This document shows, piece by piece, positions 43,116 to 51,368 of a stretch of DNA of 64,000 bases. The position numbers were made by a program, and so were the translations under genes. Position 1 is the stretch's first letter. Each line of letters opens with the position of its first letter. The notes under the pieces were generated by a model. That model saw only the letters and a program-made list of their open reading frames with translations, was not told the DNA's origin and did no database searches. Source of the DNA: Nitrospirota bacterium (GTDB lineage: Bacteria; Nitrospirota; JACRHL01); assembly GCA_016212085.1 (NCBI GenBank), contig JACRHL010000021.1, positions 58,028-122,027 of the forward strand, in the 5' to 3' direction.

Positions 43116-44537
43116 CTAGCATGCATCGACCACCTGCCAGGGTGGCGCGGGCGCCGCCTCCCCGCCGGGGGATTTCACCACCCAGCGGTTGCGGCCGGCC
43201 GCCTTGGCCTCGTACAGGGCCTGGTCGGCGGCCTGGATGATCGCCTCCAGGTCGCCATCCTCGGCGTCGAAGCAGGCGGCGCCCAGGCTCACGGTAACGC
43301 CCAGGTCGCGGCCCTGGAACGGCCAGCGGGCGTTCTCGACCGCCACCCGCAAGCGCTCCATCAGGTGGCCCGCCCCCGCCGCCTGGGTGGCGGGCAGGAG
43401 CAGCAGGAACTCCTCGCCGCCCCAGCGCGCCACGATGTCGGTTTCGCGGCAGGCCAGGCGCAGGGTGTCGGCCACGCCGCGGATGAGGAGGTCGCCCGCC
43501 TCGTGACCGTGGGTGTCGTTGACGCGCTTGAAGTGGTCCATGTCCGCCAGCACCACCGCGAACGGGTTGCGCCAGCGGCCAAAGGCCGCCACCGCCCGGT
43601 GCAGCTCCGCGTTCATGCCGCGCCGGTTGAGGGCGCCGGACAGGGGATCGGTGACCACCTCGATCTCCAGCCGTTGCCTCAGCTCCGACAGCTCGGCGAT
43701 GAGCTGCTCGCGCTCCGTCTGGGCGCGGCGCCGCTCGGTGATGTCGGCGTAGCAGCCGAGCACCCCGGTCACCGCGCCGTCGGGCCCGGTGAGGGGCACC
43801 TTGGTGGTTTGCAGCCAGCGGCCGCCGTCGGAGCGCTGGGAGGGCTCCTCCACGTCCACGCGCCGGGTGGCGCCGGACATCACCCGCCGGTCGTCCTCGC
43901 GGTAGCGGTCCGCGTGGTGGGCCCAGATCAGGTCGTCGTCGGACAGACCCACGATCCGTCCCGGCGAATCCAGCCCCGCGTCGCGGGCGAAGTGGTCGTT
44001 GCAGCCCAGGTAGCGGCTGTCCGTGTCCTTCCAGAATACCCGCACCGGGATGGCGTCGAGCACATCCTTGAGCATGGTCTCGCTCTGGCGCAGGGCCTGC
44101 TCCACCATGTGGCGCTGGGCGGCCTCGGCGGCGGCCAGGTCCTTCAGGGAGCGGTAGCGGGCGGCGCGTTCGGCGTATTCGGTCACGTCGGCCACGGTGA
44201 TCAGCAGCTCGGCGCCGCCGTCGCCTTCCGTGCGCGTGCGCACCACGGTGGCCTGCTGCACCTGCGCCTGGGCCCCCTGGGCCGGAAAGAACTGGGGCAG
44301 CAGCACCGGCGAGAAGTGCGCCGGCGCGCCGGTGGCGGCGGTGGCCAGGATGCGGCGCCGCACCCGGCGCTCGTCCAGCCGGGGAAACAGGGAGAACAGG
44401 GTCTTGCCCAGCACCCGCGCCGGGGGCAGGCCGGTCCACTGGACCAGGCGCTGGTTCCAGTGGCGGATGACGCCGTTCTCGTCGGCCACGCAGCACCCCC
44501 ACGGCACAGGGTCGAGCAGGCAGGTATCGGTCCGCAC
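43116..44537 (-). CDS. PAS-PAS-GGDEF diguanylate cyclase
   Basis: A 473-residue cytoplasmic protein. Two PAS domains (PVPWGCCVADENGVIRHWN; AIPVRVFWKDTDSRYLGCND) and a PAC segment are followed by GGDEF with DPLSGALNRRG, ADMDHFKRVND and ARWGGEEFLLLLPAT. Intact active site. The GTG start at 44537 follows the stop of the CheC-like gene by three bases with the ribosome binding site GGAGG inside that stop region, so the two are in one operon. This implies coupling of a chemotaxis-type phosphatase with c-di-GMP signalling. Confidence 0.87.
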   Translation of the reverse strand: MRTDTCLLDPVPWGCCVADENGVIRHWNQRLVQWTGLPPARVLGKTLFSLFPRLDERRVRRRILATAATGAPAHFSPVLLPQFFPAQGAQAQVQQATVVRTRTEGDGGAELLITVADVTEYAERAARYRSLKDLAAAEAAQRHMVEQALRQSETMLKDVLDAIPVRVFWKDTDSRYLGCNDHFARDAGLDSPGRIVGLSDDDLIWAHHADRYREDDRRVMSGATRRVDVEEPSQRSDGGRWLQTTKVPLTGPDGAVTGVLGCYADITERRRAQTEREQLIAELSELRQRLEIEVVTDPLSGALNRRGMNAELHRAVAAFGRWRNPFAVVLADMDHFKRVNDTHGHEAGDLLIRGVADTLRLACRETDIVARWGGEEFLLLLPATQAAGAGHLMERLRVAVENARWPFQGRDLGVTVSLGAACFDAEDGDLEAIIQAADQALYEAKAAGRNRWVVKSPGGEAAPAPPWQVVDAC

Positions 44538-44540
44538 GGC

Positions 44541-45125
44541 CTAAACCTCCACGCCCGCGTCCGCCAGGATGGCGGCCAGCGTGTCCGGGGTGGTGACCAT
44601 GACCATCTGGCCGGCGATCACCTCGGCGCCGATGGTGACATCGAGGGGGACGCCGATGCCCGCCCGGTGGTCCGGCGGCAACCCGTTCGCCAGCGCGCGG
44701 ACCGATCCCTCGTGGTAGGCGGGCAGGTGGATGGCGGTGTGCTGGCCCCGGGTGTTGACCGTCATCCCCAGCAGGCCGTTGAGGACGATGTTGCCCACCT
44801 CGGTGAGCACGGTGCGGGTTTCCGTGTCGAGCCCATCCGCCTCCGCGTGCAGCAGCAGCGCCACCAGCCGGGCGGCGCCGGTGCACGGCATCACCAGCAT
44901 GGCGGTGCCGTGCAGCCGCCCCGCGAAGCCCTGGCTCACCACCGCGACATCCTCCTGGCCGCCCAGGCGCATCAGCAGCTCGGGGCCGGAGCCGCCCCGG
45001 GCGACGGCGGGCACGCCCAGCGCCACCGGGCACGCAGCCAGGTCCGACAGGGCATCCGCCGCGTGGCCCATGCCGATGCCGATGAGCGCTTGCAGGGCAT
45101 CCGACCGGAACGGGGCCGGGGTCAT
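44541..45125 (-). CDS. CheC/CheX-like phosphatase-type protein
   Basis: A 194-residue protein. The first motif region ALIGIGMGHAADALSDLAAC and the second LTEVGNIVLNGLLGMTV match CheC-type active-site helices (E..N pattern), although the first lacks the usual Glu-Asn pair (GMGHA), so only one site may be functional. CheC proteins dephosphorylate receiver domains such as CheY-P. No chemotaxis gene is nearby; the partner may be one of the receivers in this window. First gene of an operon with the PAS-GGDEF gene. Confidence 0.72.
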   Translation of the reverse strand: MTPAPFRSDALQALIGIGMGHAADALSDLAACPVALGVPAVARGGSGPELLMRLGGQEDVAVVSQGFAGRLHGTAMLVMPCTGAARLVALLLHAEADGLDTETRTVLTEVGNIVLNGLLGMTVNTRGQHTAIHLPAYHEGSVRALANGLPPDHRAGIGVPLDVTIGAEVIAGQMVMVTTPDTLAAILADAGVEV

Positions 45126-45736
45126 CGGGACACCCCCAGGGCCGGGCGCGGCGCATCGCGCTCCGGGTGCCCATCCCGTTCCAGGGTGGATCCCGGGTGC
45201 TCGCGTTGAAGAGCGGCGTCATCGACCGCAATCATCCTGACCACAGTACTTTCCCCATGTGGGCACCTCTCAAAACCGGCTGCGCGGTCCGATTGCTGCG
45301 TTGGGCGGTGCTCGAACCCTCGCCTATCACCATGATATGTCTCGGGTCCTCCGCTCCGTCCGCCTTGCACTCGGAGCGCTCGCGACGGTTTTGAGAGGTG
45401 CCCATGTGTCTTTTAAAGATAACGAACCCACGCGGGGCGTTTTGCACTCAAGCGTTTTTTCGGCGGCGGCCGGGGCTTCCTTTAGCCCGAACAACGCCGC
45501 GCAGCGCCGGGATTCCGCCATGTTGCGCCCGCCGCCGGGGGGGATGCGGATTGACCGACCGGTCAACTTTGCCCGTGGTGCCTTTCGAATCCCCGGTTTT
45601 TCATGGCATCGCGCGATTCGGCCGAGCGGTCCCCGGACGACGGGCGGTCAATCCGCCGGTCGGCCGGAAAGCAGGGGCCGGGGTTCCCCCCGGGCCCGAA
45701 TCCGGTATCATGGGGACAGGACACCAACCGGCGGGC
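45126..45736. other. Intergenic region with a complete family I element
   Basis: About 610 bases between divergent genes. A perfect family I element lies at 45261-45403. The rest contains a GACCGACCGGTCAAC stretch near 45552 (inverted repeat GACCGGTC) that could be a regulatory site. No gene. Confidence 0.5.
45261..45403 (+). mobile_element. Family I MITE-like element, best-preserved copy
   Basis: 143 bp with perfect 17-bp terminal inverted repeats (GGGCACCTCTCAAAACC and GGTTTTGAGAGGTGCCC), flanked by ATGT on both sides (45257-45260, 45404-45407). Interior hairpin ACCG/CTCGCGA/CGGT-like near the right end. Use this copy as the reference. Confidence 0.9.
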
Positions 45737-46306
45737 ATGATCGGCAACATGAAACGGCAACGGACATGGGGCGAGGCCCTGGCGGCGCTGCTGGCCACGG
45801 CCGCCTTGTGCGCCGCCTGCGCCGCCACCGTGCAGGTGCGCACCGACTACGACGACAGCGCCGATTTTTCGCGCTACGCGACCTATTCGTGGATGGGGGA
45901 GGACGTGCGCCCGCTCAAGCAGCTGGAGCGGATGGGCCCGGCGGGGGACAGCCTGGTGCGGAAGCGCCTGCAACGGGCGGTGGGCGAGGCACTGTCCAGC
46001 AAGGGCTTCCGCGAGGTGCGCGAGAGCCAGGCCGACCTGCTGGTGGCGTTCCACCTGGCGGTGCGCCACAAGGTGGACGTGACCGACCTGCCCTACCGGC
46101 ACCCGCACAACTGGGCCTATCACACCCAGGTGACCTATTACGACGAGGGAACCCTGGTGATCGACCTGATCGACCGCGAGCAGCGCCAGCTGGTATGGCG
46201 CGGCACCGCCACCCAGGTGCTGGCGGACGACAACGCCGCCAGCCGCGAGCGCATCGACCGCGCCGTGGCCGAGATCATCGCACGCTTTCCGCCCCCCTCC
46301 CGCTAG
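45737..46306 (+). CDS. DUF4136 lipoprotein
   Basis: About 189 residues. The signal ends in a lipobox ALCAACAATVQV. The body shows the DUF4136 pattern: VRTDYDDSADFSRYATYSW near the start, KGFREVRESQADLLVAFHLA, and LVIDLIDREQRQLVWRGTAT near the C-terminus. The family is periplasmic or outer-membrane and of unknown function. Start: ATG 45737 or ATG 45749; ribosome binding sites are weak for both. It converges on the phage-type repressor gene with 12 bases between stops. Confidence 0.82.
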   Translation: MIGNMKRQRTWGEALAALLATAALCAACAATVQVRTDYDDSADFSRYATYSWMGEDVRPLKQLERMGPAGDSLVRKRLQRAVGEALSSKGFREVRESQADLLVAFHLAVRHKVDVTDLPYRHPHNWAYHTQVTYYDEGTLVIDLIDREQRQLVWRGTATQVLADDNAASRERIDRAVAEIIARFPPPSR

Positions 46307-46318
46307 GCGCGGGCTGGG

Positions 46319-47047
46319 TCAGTCCAGATCGATCAGCACCTGGCGCACCACGCCGCACACCGTGGCCGGTCCCTTGATCTCGATGACCGGGTAGCGCGGG
46401 TTGATGGGGGCCAGGTAGCGGCGGCCGCCTTCGATGAGCAGCTTCTTGAAGGTGGCCTCCGCATCGTCGTCCAGACGCACCACCACCAGCGAGCCGTTGG
46501 CCGGCTGGCGCTCGGGGTCGACGACGATCACCGCGCCGTCCGGCACCTTGGGCTCCATGCTGTCACCCTTCACGCGCAGGGCGAAGGCGGTCCGGCCCAC
46601 CCGCTTGGTGGTGTCGATCCACGCCTCGCAGTCGGCGGGCGAGACGGACTCGACCGTTTCCTGCCAGTGGCCGGCGGCCACCCAGTTGACGAGCGGCACC
46701 TGCGCCACCACCGTGGGGCCGGGCTGGAGCTGGCCGCTGCCGTAGATGGCGGACGGGCTGTCCACCTCGCGCATGAAGCCGCCACCGGGGCGGGGCATGG
46801 CGTAACCGCCCATCACGCCGTGCCGCGGCGCGTATTCGAGCAGCACGTCCATCCAGCCGTGGGGCTTGTCCATCCCCCGTTCGAGGCGGCGGGCGACGTT
46901 GTCGCCCATCTTGCGCGGAGTGCGCAAACTGATGATCTGACTTAGGTAGGCGGGACTCACGCCGCAGCGTTGTGCCAGTTTTTTCTGGCCCCCCGCCTCT
47001 GCGATCAGGCGTTTCAGGTTGTAGAGACGTATGGCTTTGGCATCCAT
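46319..47047 (-). CDS. LexA/CI-like S24 phage repressor
   Basis: A 242-residue protein. The N-terminal HTH (GGQKKLAQRCGVSPAYLSQI) is followed by a short conserved MDKPHGWMD phrase. The C-terminal S24 peptidase has the auto-cleavage Ala-Gly in NWVAAGHW, Ser in VKGDSMEPKVPDG and catalytic Lys in ATFKKLLIEGG, all intact. Such repressors self-cleave during RecA-mediated SOS induction, releasing phage promoters. The upstream region (47048-47130) holds CGTAAGACGTATTACG, a likely operator. It governs the divergent phage region with the neighbouring HTH protein. Confidence 0.9.
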   Translation of the reverse strand: MDAKAIRLYNLKRLIAEAGGQKKLAQRCGVSPAYLSQIISLRTPRKMGDNVARRLERGMDKPHGWMDVLLEYAPRHGVMGGYAMPRPGGGFMREVDSPSAIYGSGQLQPGPTVVAQVPLVNWVAAGHWQETVESVSPADCEAWIDTTKRVGRTAFALRVKGDSMEPKVPDGAVIVVDPERQPANGSLVVVRLDDDAEATFKKLLIEGGRRYLAPINPRYPVIEIKGPATVCGVVRQVLIDLD

Positions 47048-47079
47048 AACTAGTATTAAAGCACCAATGCCACACGTTG

Positions 47080-47095
47080 CGTAAGACGTATTACG
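47080..47095. promoter_or_regulatory. Candidate repressor operator CGTAA-N6-TTACG
   Basis: An inverted repeat CGTAA, GACGTA, TTACG about 33 bases before the repressor start. A single CGTAA half-site follows at 47117-47121. It overlaps a plausible -35 of the minus-strand promoter, suggesting autoregulation. Confidence 0.5.
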
Positions 47096-47164
47096 AATTT
47101 ACATATGAAATAAGTCCGTAATGCATGCCGGGCGCCGGGGGCGGGAAACCGCCTTGCGCCCTAT

Positions 47165-47332
47165 CAGGCTGGTGAAAAACGGCGTTTTTCGGCACGCCTG
47201 CGCCCGGCACAGGGATGTACCGGCGGATTTTACGCGCGTAAGTTATTGAAATAATGATAAACATTAAAACCGCGCTGTTCCGGTTCCGGGTTGAAAAAGG
47301 CCACGGATGGACTTTTTCAACATCCTGCCATG
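47165..47332 (-). repeat. Family II dispersed repeat, copy B
   Basis: Read on the minus strand: CAGGATGTTGAAAAAGTCCA, hairpin, CCCGGAACCGGAACAGCG, AT-rich core (TTTTAATGTTTATCATTATT), then CATCCCTGTGCCGG and GCCGAAAAACGCCGTTTTTC end. It aligns with copy A (9316-9458) and has an extra segment that explains copy C. Confidence 0.7.
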
Positions 47333-47336
47333 GATT

Positions 47337-47819
47337 CTAGCCGGCGCCCGCCCGGTCCATCCAGCCGCGCGGCCGCTCCATGGCGGCCTCCAGCCGCCGG
47401 GCCAGGCCCCACGGCACCCCCCCGCCCCCCTGCACCACGGCCACCAGATACGGCAGCCACACGGCCGCGCGTTCGGCCAGCGGCGCCACGCCGCCCGCCT
47501 CGGCCACCAGCCGGCCCAGGCCCCGCCGCCTCGGCGTGGGGGTGCCGTAGGCCGCCTCCGGCCGCTCCCGCTCACGCACGCGGTCCGCCATGGCGGGGAG
47601 CAGCGCGGGATCGGCCACGTCCATCCAGCCGTAGGGTTTGTGCATGCCCGCCTCCAGGCGCCGGGCCAGGTTGTGGCCCACGTTGCGGTTGACCCGCTCG
47701 CTCAGCACCTGCGACAGGTACGCCGCCGACACCCCGGTGCGCCGCGCCAGGTGCCGCTGCCCCCCCGCCTCGCGGATGAGACGTTCCAGATTGTGGCGCC
47801 GGATGGTGCGTACGTCCAT
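47337..47819 (-). CDS. Phage-type HTH regulator with internally duplicated HTH
   Basis: A 160-residue protein. The first half (NLERLIREAGGQRHLARRTG, then VSAAYLSQVL and MHKPYGWMD) is a close relative of the HTH of the neighbouring S24 repressor. The second half repeats the same pattern in degenerate form (GLGRLVAEAGGVAPLAERAA, then LARRLEAAMERPRGWMD). No peptidase domain, so it looks like a Cro-type partner derived by duplication. ATG 47819 has GGGAGG upstream. A promoter (TTGGAA, 17 bases, TATCGT) lies at 47856-47884 on the minus strand, divergent from the replication promoter. Confidence 0.75.
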   Translation of the reverse strand: MDVRTIRRHNLERLIREAGGQRHLARRTGVSAAYLSQVLSERVNRNVGHNLARRLEAGMHKPYGWMDVADPALLPAMADRVRERERPEAAYGTPTPRRRGLGRLVAEAGGVAPLAERAAVWLPYLVAVVQGGGGVPWGLARRLEAAMERPRGWMDRAGAG

Positions 47820-47855
47820 GAATCAACCAGCCTCCCGGTAGGTGAAACTAGCAAG

Positions 47856-47884
47856 ACGATACACTTTTCCCAGGTCCGTTCCAA
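47856..47884 (-). promoter_or_regulatory. Promoter of the duplicated-HTH gene
   Basis: Minus strand TTGGAA, 17 bases, TATCGT, about 40 bases before the ATG at 47819. Divergent from the promoter at 47899. Confidence 0.5.
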
Positions 47885-47898
47885 GATGCAAAAAGCGG

Positions 47899-47928
47899 TT
47901 GACAAGAGTTTTAGCGTGACGCTATTAC
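47899..47928 (+). promoter_or_regulatory. Phage replication promoter TTGACA-18-TATTAC
   Basis: Near-consensus -35 and good -10 with 18-bp spacing. Two operators overlap it: TTAGCG-TGA-CGCTAT at 47911-47925 and TTGGCG-TGA-CGCAGC at 47931-47945, centres 20 bp apart (two helical turns). It drives the genes from 48003. Confidence 0.7.
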
Positions 47929-47945
47929 TTTTGGCGTGACGCAGC
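47911..47945. promoter_or_regulatory. Paired palindromic operators at the replication promoter
   Basis: Site 1 contains the perfect 13-bp palindrome TAGCGTGACGCTA overlapping the -10. Site 2 (GCGTGACGC core) lies 20 bp downstream near the transcription start. The same arms as site 1 occur at 18579-18593. The likely binder is the duplicated-HTH protein or the S24 repressor. Confidence 0.65.
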
Positions 47946-48002
47946 CCCCCCTTCCATCCATCCCATCGCCCCACCCCGGGCGCCACCGCTAGCGCCACGG
48001 CC

Positions 48003-48602
48003 ATGCGTGAATACGCCAAGGTGGCGCCCCGCTTCTGGACCGGCGAGACCGGCCGCGGCATCCGCAAGGCCGGGCCCGACGCGACGCTGGTGGCCCTTTA
48101 CCTGCTCACCTGCCCGCACGCCAACATGGTGGGGCTGTACTACCTGCCGCTGCCGTTCATCGGCCACGAGACCGGCCTGTCCGCCAGGCGGGTGCGGGCC
48201 GCGTTCGACTCCCTGGTGCGGCTGGACTTCGTGCAGCACGACGCGGAGCGCGAGCTGGTATGGGTGCGCGAGATGGCGCGCTTCCAGGTAGCCCCCCGCC
48301 TGAAGGGGACCGACAAGCGCGTAACGGGCATCCGCGCCCTGCTGTCGCGCCTGCCGGCCACCCCGCTGCTGACCCCGTTCATGGAACGCTACGCCCGCGT
48401 TTTTCATCTGACCGAGACCGAACCGCAACCATCCGGGAGCAATGGAGGAGGAAACCGTGAACACACCCCCAACCGGCGTTCACTCGTGGCCCGAAACCAC
48501 GACGCACTGGCGCGCCAGACCGGACATGGACCCGATGGTGGCGCGCCTGTGGATGCGCATGATCGAGATCTACGGCCACCGCTGGACCTCCCAGTACGGT
48601 GA
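48003..48602 (+). CDS. Phage replication-type winged-helix protein
   Basis: A 199-residue frame starting at ATG 48003. The first 130 residues (REYAKVAPRFWTGETGRGIR, then LVALYLLTCPHANMVGLYYL and GLSARRVRAAFDSLVRLDF) closely follow the DNA-binding, winged-helix proteins found at the start of prophage replication modules. The last about 50 residues overlap the next gene by 146 bases and look low-complexity, so the natural stop may have been lost by a frameshift near 48460. Expected role: origin recognition. Confidence 0.7.
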   Translation: MREYAKVAPRFWTGETGRGIRKAGPDATLVALYLLTCPHANMVGLYYLPLPFIGHETGLSARRVRAAFDSLVRLDFVQHDAERELVWVREMARFQVAPRLKGTDKRVTGIRALLSRLPATPLLTPFMERYARVFHLTETEPQPSGSNGGGNREHTPNRRSLVARNHDALARQTGHGPDGGAPVDAHDRDLRPPLDLPVR

Positions 48603-49116
48603 GATCCCCGAGCCGGGTTCCGGCAACCCGGCCATGACCACCTGGGCGCGCGGCCTCCTGGGCATTCCGGCGGCGCACGTCGCCCTGGGGCTGCACAAGC
48701 TGGTGCGCGCCCACGAGCCGTGGCCGCCCAGCCTGCCCGCCTTCCGCGCCCTGTGCCAGCCCACCCCGGACGACTTCGGGCTGCCCCCGGCGGACGCCGC
48801 CTGGGAGGAGGCGCGGCGCGCCTTTGGCGGCCCCAACCGGCGCCGCGCCTGGTCGCATCCGGCGGTGCGGCTGGCGGCGCGGCTGGTGCGGCGCGCGGGC
48901 ATCGGCCCCGGCATGGCGCGCGAGAACGCCTTCCGCCACGCCTACCGGCTGCTGTGCCAGCGGGTGATGGCGGGAATCCCCCTGTCGGAGCCGCTGCCGG
49001 ACGGCCTGCTGCCGTCCCCCGCCGAGCCCCCCGCCAGCGCCGAGGAGGCGCGCGCCCACCTGGCGGCGCTGAAGGCCATCGCCCTCCGCCCGGCCGCCAG
49101 GGAGGAGCGCCGATGA
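48457..49116 (+). CDS. Phage replication protein P-like helicase loader
   Basis: A 219-residue protein from GTG 48457 (GGAGGAAACC ribosome binding site; ATG 48442 is the alternative). MDPMVARLWMRMIEIYGHRW, TTWARGLLGI, GLHKLVRAHEPWPPSLPAFR and FRALCQPTPDDFGLPP are typical of lambda-P-type replication proteins that recruit DnaB. The C-terminus is Ala/Glu-rich. Its stop overlaps the following ATG (ATGA). Together with the preceding gene it forms the phage replication module. Confidence 0.75.
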   Translation: MNTPPTGVHSWPETTTHWRARPDMDPMVARLWMRMIEIYGHRWTSQYGEIPEPGSGNPAMTTWARGLLGIPAAHVALGLHKLVRAHEPWPPSLPAFRALCQPTPDDFGLPPADAAWEEARRAFGGPNRRRAWSHPAVRLAARLVRRAGIGPGMARENAFRHAYRLLCQRVMAGIPLSEPLPDGLLPSPAEPPASAEEARAHLAALKAIALRPAAREERR

Positions 49117-49508
49117 CCGCCCACCGGCCGGACCAGCCACCGCACGCCTTCATCCCGGCGCCACCCACGGCCCCGGGGGAGCCCCCCTCCCACTCCGGCG
49201 TGCGCAGCAAGCGGGAGCCGATCCCCCTGCCCGTGGACGCGGCCCAGGCGGAGCTGGAGCGGCGCCTGCGGGGCACCCGCCTGCGTCCCCAGGCGGATTA
49301 CACCACCGGCGACGTGGCGCGCATCCTCGGCGCCTCCCGCGAGACGGTCCGGCAGATGGTGCTGCGCTGGGAGCCGCCGGGCACCCCCGGCCGCCACCCG
49401 GCGGGGCTGTTCGCCTACCGCCTGGGCAGCCACCGCCGCGTGCCGCACCACGCCCTGGTCACCTGGCTGGCCACCAACACGGCCTACCTGCGCGACCAGA
49501 TGGAGTGA
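49113..49508 (+). CDS. Phage HTH (excisionase/MerR-type) DNA-binding protein
   Basis: A 131-residue protein. A disordered, Pro-rich N-terminus of about 60 residues precedes a winged HTH (YTTGDVARILGASRETVRQM, then AYRLGSHRRVPHHALVTWL). That is the pattern of excisionase-like or MerR-like DNA-binding domains. GGAGGAG precedes ATG 49113, which overlaps the previous stop. Last gene of the replication operon; it may be the activator of the scattered phage-type genes, but that is only a guess. Confidence 0.68.
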   Translation: MTAHRPDQPPHAFIPAPPTAPGEPPSHSGVRSKREPIPLPVDAAQAELERRLRGTRLRPQADYTTGDVARILGASRETVRQMVLRWEPPGTPGRHPAGLFAYRLGSHRRVPHHALVTWLATNTAYLRDQME

Positions 49509-49522
49509 GAAAAAAGGGCACC

Positions 49523-49552
49523 GGGAACGCGGGAAACGCTGAAAACGCAACG
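49523..49552 (+). promoter_or_regulatory. Tandem GAAACGC-type motif before frameshifted phage-type gene
   Basis: GGGAACGCGGGAAACGCTGA then AAACGCAACG: three imperfect copies oriented toward the ATG at 49624, 72 bases downstream. Confidence 0.5.
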
Positions 49553-50154
49553 CCGCTGGCGGGGCCGCCGCGTCACGTCGGGCCCGAACGGGCGCACGCC
49601 CTTTTTTTGGAAGGAGAAACCCCATGCACGGCCCACACAACCCGCCGCACCCCTTGGTCCGGCGCCGGACCCCCGCCGCGCCGGACCAAGGGGTGGCGTC
49701 ATCGCCGACGAGACCCCGCCGCCCACCGGGCCGGACCCGCTGGCGGACATGATCCGGGACGAGACCGTCTACGCCGCCCCCAGCGGCGGGGTGATGGGCC
49801 GGAACCCGAATCCACCGTGCCCTATTTCCGCCGCGCGGCGGAGCGGCCCACCCGGTGGCCCATGGCCGACGCGCGGTCAGAGCCCTTTGCCCGGGCGGTC
49901 AACGAACACCTGGGCAAGGTGGCCACCGGCCTCGCCGCGCTGGACCTTGCCGCCGCCCATGCGCGGATCGATGCCGCCGCCGGGCACGGCATGGGCGACA
50001 TCCACGCGGCCACCCGCGCCGCGTCCGCCGCCGAGGCGGCGTTCGACGACGCCCGCCACCTGCGCGACCTGAACCGGAACACCGTCACCGGCCTCGATCA
50101 GGTGCACGGCTACCAGGACGCCGTGGCCGACGAAGCCGCCGACACGCTTTCGGA

Positions 50155-50242
50155 CATCACCCATATGGGCTATGTCCGCGCGGTGGCCTGGTGTGCCCAT
50201 TCCGTTCGCCGGGGGTCCGCCCGGTCATGCCGACCGCAGGTC
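50155..50242 (+). repeat. Family III repeat, single copy
   Basis: CATCACCCATATGGGCTATG, TCCGCGCGGTGGCCTGG, then GCCGGGGGTCCGCCCGGTCA and GCCGACCGCAGGTC. It matches the three tandem units at 52017-52277. Confidence 0.7.
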
Positions 50243-50262
50243 AAACGCAAGAAACGCAAGGC
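50242..50262 (+). promoter_or_regulatory. Tandem GAAACGCAA motif before phage-type gene
   Basis: CAAACGCAAGAAACGCAAGG, two near-exact copies, 76 bases before ATG 50337. GATAGG at 50280 follows the second copy by 20 bases, as at 32059-32091. Confidence 0.55.
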
Positions 50263-50336
50263 GCGGGGTTGGGGCTCGGGATAGGTTGGGGGCGGCGGGC
50301 GATGGGCGCCCGCGTTTCCCCTTCGCGAGGCATCCC

Positions 50337-51368
50337 ATGAGTGACCCCACCATCACCTCCCGCCCCCCGTCCCTGGATGAGCTGTTCCCCGACCCCCTTG
50401 CGCGCACCCCCACCAACCGCAAGTCGGCCTTGGGCGTGTGGGAGGAGACCCAGAAGGTCATGGCCGGAATGCCCACGGGCAATCTGTTCACCCGCGTGGC
50501 CTACCTCGAGGGCCAGCAGGGACTGGACCCGGCCAACATCGACCGCCTCATCCGCCACGAGGTGAGCAACGACTACCAATCCCGGACCGACCTCCCCGGC
50601 TGGCGCCCCAACTGGCTGGACCAGACCGGCGACATCATCGGCCCCCTGGCCGCCAACGTGGCCTTCCTGGCCGGCAACCCGGACTACGCGGGGCAGAACC
50701 CCGACACCCTGCTCAAGCAGCTGGGAACCGGCTGGAGACCGGTGCCGGCGCCGAACGTGCCGGCGCAAACCCCGGCCAACCAGTTCGGTTCCGGAGTCAT
50801 GAACGGCCTCCACCGCACGGGCGCCGACCTGTACAACGCCGGTGCCGTGGTCACCCAACTCCCCGGCTTCGGCAACAGGGCGGCGGGCCTGCACGCCCAG
50901 GCCCTGGCCCAGGAGCGTGCGGCGGCAGCCTATCCGGCGCCGGGGCCGGACGCGAGCCTTCTTGAAAGAGCCCCGTGGATGCTCGGGAGCATGGTGGGCA
51001 AGTGGGGGCCGGCGGTGGCGGTGGGCGGCGCTCCGGCGCTGGCGCGCGGCGTGTTGGGGCCGGTGGCACGGGGAGTCCTTGCCGCGCTGGGCGAGGGGGC
51101 ATACGCCGGCGCCACCGCCGCCGGACGCGCCCATGGCGGTCAACTCGGCCAGGGCGTGCCGCCGCACATCGCCGCCAACCGGGCCCTGGAAATCGGTGCC
51201 ATCGTCGCCGGGGCCGGCGCCATGACGCCGCAACTGCCGGCCGGGACATTCGGGCCGGGGATGGCGGGGCAGGTCGGAACGATGGGCGTGAATGAGGGGG
51301 TGAGGGGGGTGGTGGAGAGCAGTACGGAACAGTATTTGAAAAGCCGATTTGGCCTCAGTAATCCCTAA
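50337..51368 (+). CDS. Phage-type structural protein, Gly/Ala-rich C-terminus
   Basis: A 343-residue protein. The N-terminal half (PPSLDELFPDPLARTPTNRK, MPTGNLFTRVAYLEGQQGLD, TGDIIGPLAANVAFLAGNPD) is followed by a hydrophobic, glycine/alanine-rich half (VGGAPALARGVLGPVARGVL, GEGAYAGATAAGRAHGG, RALEIGAIVAGAGAMTP). This resembles the C-terminal parts of phage polyvalent or internal virion proteins that may enter membranes. Not assigned to a named family. The C-terminus converges with the next minus-strand gene, overlapping by 4 bases. Confidence 0.6.
   Translation: MSDPTITSRPPSLDELFPDPLARTPTNRKSALGVWEETQKVMAGMPTGNLFTRVAYLEGQQGLDPANIDRLIRHEVSNDYQSRTDLPGWRPNWLDQTGDIIGPLAANVAFLAGNPDYAGQNPDTLLKQLGTGWRPVPAPNVPAQTPANQFGSGVMNGLHRTGADLYNAGAVVTQLPGFGNRAAGLHAQALAQERAAAAYPAPGPDASLLERAPWMLGSMVGKWGPAVAVGGAPALARGVLGPVARGVLAALGEGAYAGATAAGRAHGGQLGQGVPPHIAANRALEIGAIVAGAGAMTPQLPAGTFGPGMAGQVGTMGVNEGVRGVVESSTEQYLKSRFGLSNP

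Larger units (their letters stand above)
47048..47336. other. Repressor promoter region plus family II repeat
   Basis: Contains the repressor promoter and operator (47048-47130) and family II repeat copy B (47165-47332). No gene. Confidence 0.6.
49624..50284 (+). pseudogene. Phage-type gene with two frameshifts and a repeat-derived tail
   Basis: The ATG at 49624 has a good AAGGAG site. The reading frame must shift twice to follow a protein-like path: MHGPHNPPHPLVRRR, then GGVIADETPPPTGPDPLADM and MIRDETVYAAPSGG, then MADARSEPFARAVNEHLGKV to ADEAADTLSD. The middle part carries the same IADETP motif as the genes at 19546 and 31115. The end of the frame is formed by a family III repeat (50155-50242) and the next gene's motif array. 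Either it is a pseudogene or the sequence contains small errors in G-runs. Confidence 0.55.
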
